DNA from: Kibdelosporangium persicum
GTDB lineage: Bacteria; Actinomycetota; Actinomycetes; Mycobacteriales; Pseudonocardiaceae
Assembly: GCF_013280595.1 (NCBI RefSeq)
Contig: NZ_JAAATY010000004.1
Location: forward strand, 225,820-289,819
Direction: 5' to 3'
DNA: 64,000 bases
Shown: piece after piece, positions 62,027 through 64,000 of the stretch
How the letters are laid out: every line of letters starts with the position of its first letter
Position numbering within the stretch: the stretch's first letter is position 1
The notes under the pieces: generated by a model
The model's database searches: none
Seen by the model: only the letters and a program-made list of their open reading frames with translations
Told to the model about the DNA's origin: nothing
Position numbers and translations under genes: made by a program

Positions 62027-62228
62027 GTGCCTCCCTCGTCGCTGCCCGTGATGCCGGTAAGTGTGACCGACCCACGTCACGGAGTCATCTCCCCGGCCAG
62101 GCCGGTTGTTAGCCGAGTGTGAGCGGGTAATCCGTTCGCATGACAATTCGGTCGGAACCGCGTCACACCTGACACCCTGCGACGTTTCAGATCCGGATCT
62201 TCCGATCGGCGGAGAGGAACTGGTAACT

Positions 62229-63047
62229 GTGGCGGTTCGCGAAGCGGGTTCCCGGTCACCCCGTGGCGACGCCGATGGTGCGGACGCCGCCCTGCGGTCC
62301 CTGCGTGCCAGATGGCGTGGCGCCAGCATCGCGGCCGGCTGGCGGTACCCGAGCGACTGGGCGCTGCCCGAAGTCGACGCGGTCTGTGCGTCCGCGCTGG
62401 TCAAAGCCGATCTGGCGGACCCGTTGGCGGATCTCGGCCGGGCGCGTGCGGTCTCCGGGGCGGGGCTGGACGAGACCCTGACGGACGTCGCGGCCCTGCA
62501 CGCGGTGCTCAGCGACCCGCGCCTGCTCGCGGCCAACCCGGACGCCACCCCGGCCCGTCTGCTCCGGTTGACGGCGCTGGCCTGGGCCGACGTGTCGTCG
62601 CGGGAGATCGCCCGCAGCGAGGTCCGGGAGAGCCTGACCGGCCTGTCCACGGCCGCCTACCTGCGCACCCGGCTCGGTGAGATCTACCGCCGGGCCGCGC
62701 GCGAGGCGCGGTTGCCCCGGCACGTGTTGCTCACTGTCCGTATCGACCTCTCCGCGGTGGTCGGCTGGTCCCGGCTGATGGCGATGGTGCTCGCCGCGGA
62801 CGTGCTTCGTCAGGTCTTCGACGGCGGCGAGAGCCTGGCGCTGCTCGGCCCGTCGGTGGCCGTCGTGCTCACCGAACGCGAGCCTGACCTGGCCAAACGC
62901 AGTGTGGACGCCCAGCTGGCGCTGGCCGGGCGGCTCTCGGTCGACCCACAGCTGCACACGGCCGGACCCGTCGAAGTGCGCCTGCACCGGCTTCCGCCGA
63001 CCCACGAGCAGGCCTGCGAGCTGATCGCCTCCCTCAGCCGCAGCTGA
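62229..63047 (+). CDS. Protein of unknown function
   Basis: 272 residues from GTG 62229 (GGAGAGGA about 10 nt upstream). Mostly helical: an N-terminal charged stretch, then DWALPEVDAVCASALVKADLADPLADLGRAR and an inner AWADVSSREIARSEVRESLTGLSTAAYLRTRLGEIYR. The C-terminal half, LLTVRIDLSAVVGWSRLMAMVL, then LALLGPSVAVVLTERE, is laid out like a GGDEF or PP2C-type alternating beta/alpha fold but lacks the active motifs. No family name is given. It is divergent from the ECF-fusion gene, so may be functionally linked. Copy 4 of the palindrome follows. Confidence 0.55.
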   Translation: MAVREAGSRSPRGDADGADAALRSLRARWRGASIAAGWRYPSDWALPEVDAVCASALVKADLADPLADLGRARAVSGAGLDETLTDVAALHAVLSDPRLLAANPDATPARLLRLTALAWADVSSREIARSEVRESLTGLSTAAYLRTRLGEIYRRAAREARLPRHVLLTVRIDLSAVVGWSRLMAMVLAADVLRQVFDGGESLALLGPSVAVVLTEREPDLAKRSVDAQLALAGRLSVDPQLHTAGPVEVRLHRLPPTHEQACELIASLSRS

Positions 63048-63063
63048 CAAAACCCCAGGTCAT

Positions 63064-63113
63064 CCCTCGTGAGTGTTTATCGGGGTTAGAACACGCGTAA
63101 ACACTCACGAGGG
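63064..63113. repeat. Dispersed palindrome, copy 4 of 4
   Basis: Arm CCCTCGTGAGTGTTTATC (63064-63081) against a slightly changed inner end (CGTAAACACTCACGAGGG, 63096-63113): the two innermost pairs are lost but the outer 16 remain. Loop GGGGTTAGAACACG. It lies 16 nt after the stop of the 62229 gene and about 50 nt before the next gene start. Confidence 0.9.
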
Positions 63114-63166
63114 GGGATGCGGGGGCTCGGGCCACGTTCGGGTGGTCTTCGTGATTTGCTGTCCGG

Positions 63167-64000
63167 GTGAGCGACGTGGACGAGCGCAGCGGGGGTGCGC
63201 CCGTGCGGGCGACGGGGCAGGGCCCGGGGAAGGTCACCGCGGCGGTTGAGTGGTTCGTCGGGTCATGGCGCGCGATGTGGGTCGTGCTGGCCGTGCCCGC
63301 CGCCTTCATCATCACCGGCATCGCCGTGTGGATCGCGCACGGCAAGATGGGCGTCGACTCCGCCGTCTACCGGGCGGGCGGCATCGCGTTGCTCACCGGA
63401 GAGCCGCTCTACGACAAGATGACGTTGCTCGCCGAGCCGTGGTGGGCGCAGCTGCCGTTCACCTACGCGCCGTCGGCCGCGTTGTTCTTCGTCCCGATGG
63501 CGTTGTTCCCGACGACGGTCTCGTGGGGCTTTCTCAGCGCGACCTCCGTGCTGGCGATGAGCCTGGTCATCCGGATCACGCTGGACAAGGTCCCCCGCCG
63601 GCCGAGCTGGCTGGAGCCGCGCAGGGCGACCGTCTGGTTCTCCGTGCTGATGCTGGGCCTGGAACCGGTCTGGCGGACGCTGTTCCTCGGCCAGATCAAC
63701 CTGATCCTGCTGGTGATCGTGGTCGTCGACGTGCTGGTGATCACCACCGCGGGCGGCCGGATCGGCAAGTGGGGCGGGGTGCTCATCGGCATCGCCGCCG
63801 CGATCAAGCTGACGCCGTTGATCTTCGTCGCGCACCTGGTGCTGGTCGGCCGGCGTGCCTCGGCGGTCCGGGCGTTCGCCACGTTCGTCGGCCTGCAGGG
63901 CCTGATGTTCGCCATCTCCGCGAGCGACACCTGGAAGTACTGGACCGTCACGATCGTCGGCGACCCGGCCCGGATCGGCCCGGTCTACTGGAACGGCAAC
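63167..64000 (+). CDS. GT87-family (DUF2029) polyprenyl-phosphate mannosyltransferase-like, truncated by window end
   Basis: At least 278 codons to the edge, frame open throughout, from GTG 63167. Hydrophobic helices alternate with loops: a first helix at WRAMWVVLAVPAAFIITGIAV, then the acidic loop MGVDSAVYRAGGIALLTGEPLYD that resembles GT-C D-x-x-V-Y-R motif with the catalytic Asp, FTYAPSAALFFVPMALFP and AAIKLTPLIFVAHLVL. These fit alpha-mannosyltransferases of the GT-C fold that use decaprenyl-phosphomannose in lipoarabinomannan or wall polysaccharide assembly. The C terminus is missing. Confidence 0.8.
   Translation, partial: MSDVDERSGGAPVRATGQGPGKVTAAVEWFVGSWRAMWVVLAVPAAFIITGIAVWIAHGKMGVDSAVYRAGGIALLTGEPLYDKMTLLAEPWWAQLPFTYAPSAALFFVPMALFPTTVSWGFLSATSVLAMSLVIRITLDKVPRRPSWLEPRRATVWFSVLMLGLEPVWRTLFLGQINLILLVIVVVDVLVITTAGGRIGKWGGVLIGIAAAIKLTPLIFVAHLVLVGRRASAVRAFATFVGLQGLMFAISASDTWKYWTVTIVGDPARIGPVYWNGN

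Noticed and set aside
62027-62650. Upstream extension of the ECF-fusion gene by about 200 codons
   Set aside because: The extension overlaps the divergent 62229 gene and lacks motifs; the sigma domain begins right after GTG 62026.
15879-63113. The four palindromes as a CRISPR array or IS ends
   Set aside because: Copies are 12-22 kb apart with no regular spacers, no cas genes, and no transposase frame between or beside them.
1-64000. tRNA, rRNA or known riboswitch genes
   Set aside because: I looked for the GGTTCRA-type T-loop and conserved rRNA segments in the gaps and found none that I would defend; no cobalamin element was found before mutA.

Overview
The window is high-GC DNA with dense coding, many GTG starts, 1-8 nt start/stop overlaps, type VII (ESX) related genes, DUF5753/DUF397 regulators, Ser/Thr kinases and acyl-CoA carboxylases with an epsilon subunit. 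This fits an actinobacterium, most likely of the order Pseudonocardiales (Amycolatopsis / Kibdelosporangium / Lentzea type). That placement is inference; no rRNA or other marker is present. As far as I remember the M. tuberculosis map, the backbone follows Rv3308 to Rv3277 in order: pmmB-like mutase and nucleoside phosphorylase (2.7-5.2 kb), AmiA1/AmiB1-like amidohydrolase (14.6 kb), gamma-glutamylcyclotransferase-fold protein (16.3 kb), lpdA (16.9 kb), glpD (26 kb), accA3 (35.9 kb), maf (40 kb), accE/accD5 (46-48 kb), birA (48.2 kb), a PH-domain membrane protein (49 kb) and GtrA (58.5-59.6 kb). Accessory modules sit between these anchors.

Layout. 0-9 kb: the tail of an acetyltransferase, an MFS exporter, a LuxR regulator with a degenerate receiver, a five-gene minus-strand operon (two membrane proteins, nucleoside phosphorylase, phosphosugar mutase, flavodoxin-like protein) facing a MerR regulator, and a membrane Ser/Thr kinase. 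9-14.4 kb: methylmalonyl-CoA mutase (mutA, mutB) with its GTPase chaperone meaB. 14.4-23.4 kb: amidohydrolase, lpdA, a 388-bp higher-order tandem repeat array, a sortase with a candidate sorted substrate, an F420-type oxidoreductase, sixA, a sortase remnant, a four-TM SLATT/DUF4231-like protein and a Nudix hydrolase. 23.5-27.8 kb: glycerol use (glpK, glpF, glpD). 27.9-30.1 kb: a PE-like / PPE / EspG set. 30-35.8 kb: an acetyltransferase, an FtsX-type ABC transporter and two DUF1707 proteins separated by a 193-bp inverted-repeat element. 35.9-50.5 kb: acyl-CoA carboxylase subunits, biotin ligase, HMG-CoA lyase family enzyme, a dicarboxylate symporter, Maf, two duplicated secreted X-prolyl peptidases and an AraC/NmrA pair. 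50.5-55.7 kb: a DUF5753/DUF397 regulator pair, then a TNT-type polymorphic toxin cassette (YbaB-like, WXG100-like, toxin, candidate immunity gene). 55.7-64 kb: histidinol-phosphatase type enzyme, a two-component system, two GtrA paralogues, a membrane-spanning ECF sigma factor fused to an anti-sigma-like and extracellular region, an unknown protein and a truncated GT87 mannosyltransferase-like gene.

Together the metabolic genes give propionyl-CoA carboxylation (accA3, accD5, accE, birA) and the mutase step to succinyl-CoA (mutAB, meaB); the epimerase is not here. The cell-surface and conflict genes (sortase pair, PPE module, TNT toxin, X-prolyl peptidases, ECF fusion, SLATT protein) are the accessory content.

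The most unusual non-coding features are four copies of a sequence-conserved hairpin of about 50 bp (18-nt arm CCCTCGTGAGTGTTTATC) placed 4-17 nt after stop codons, the 388-bp repeat array, and the 193-bp element with roughly 26-nt inverted ends.
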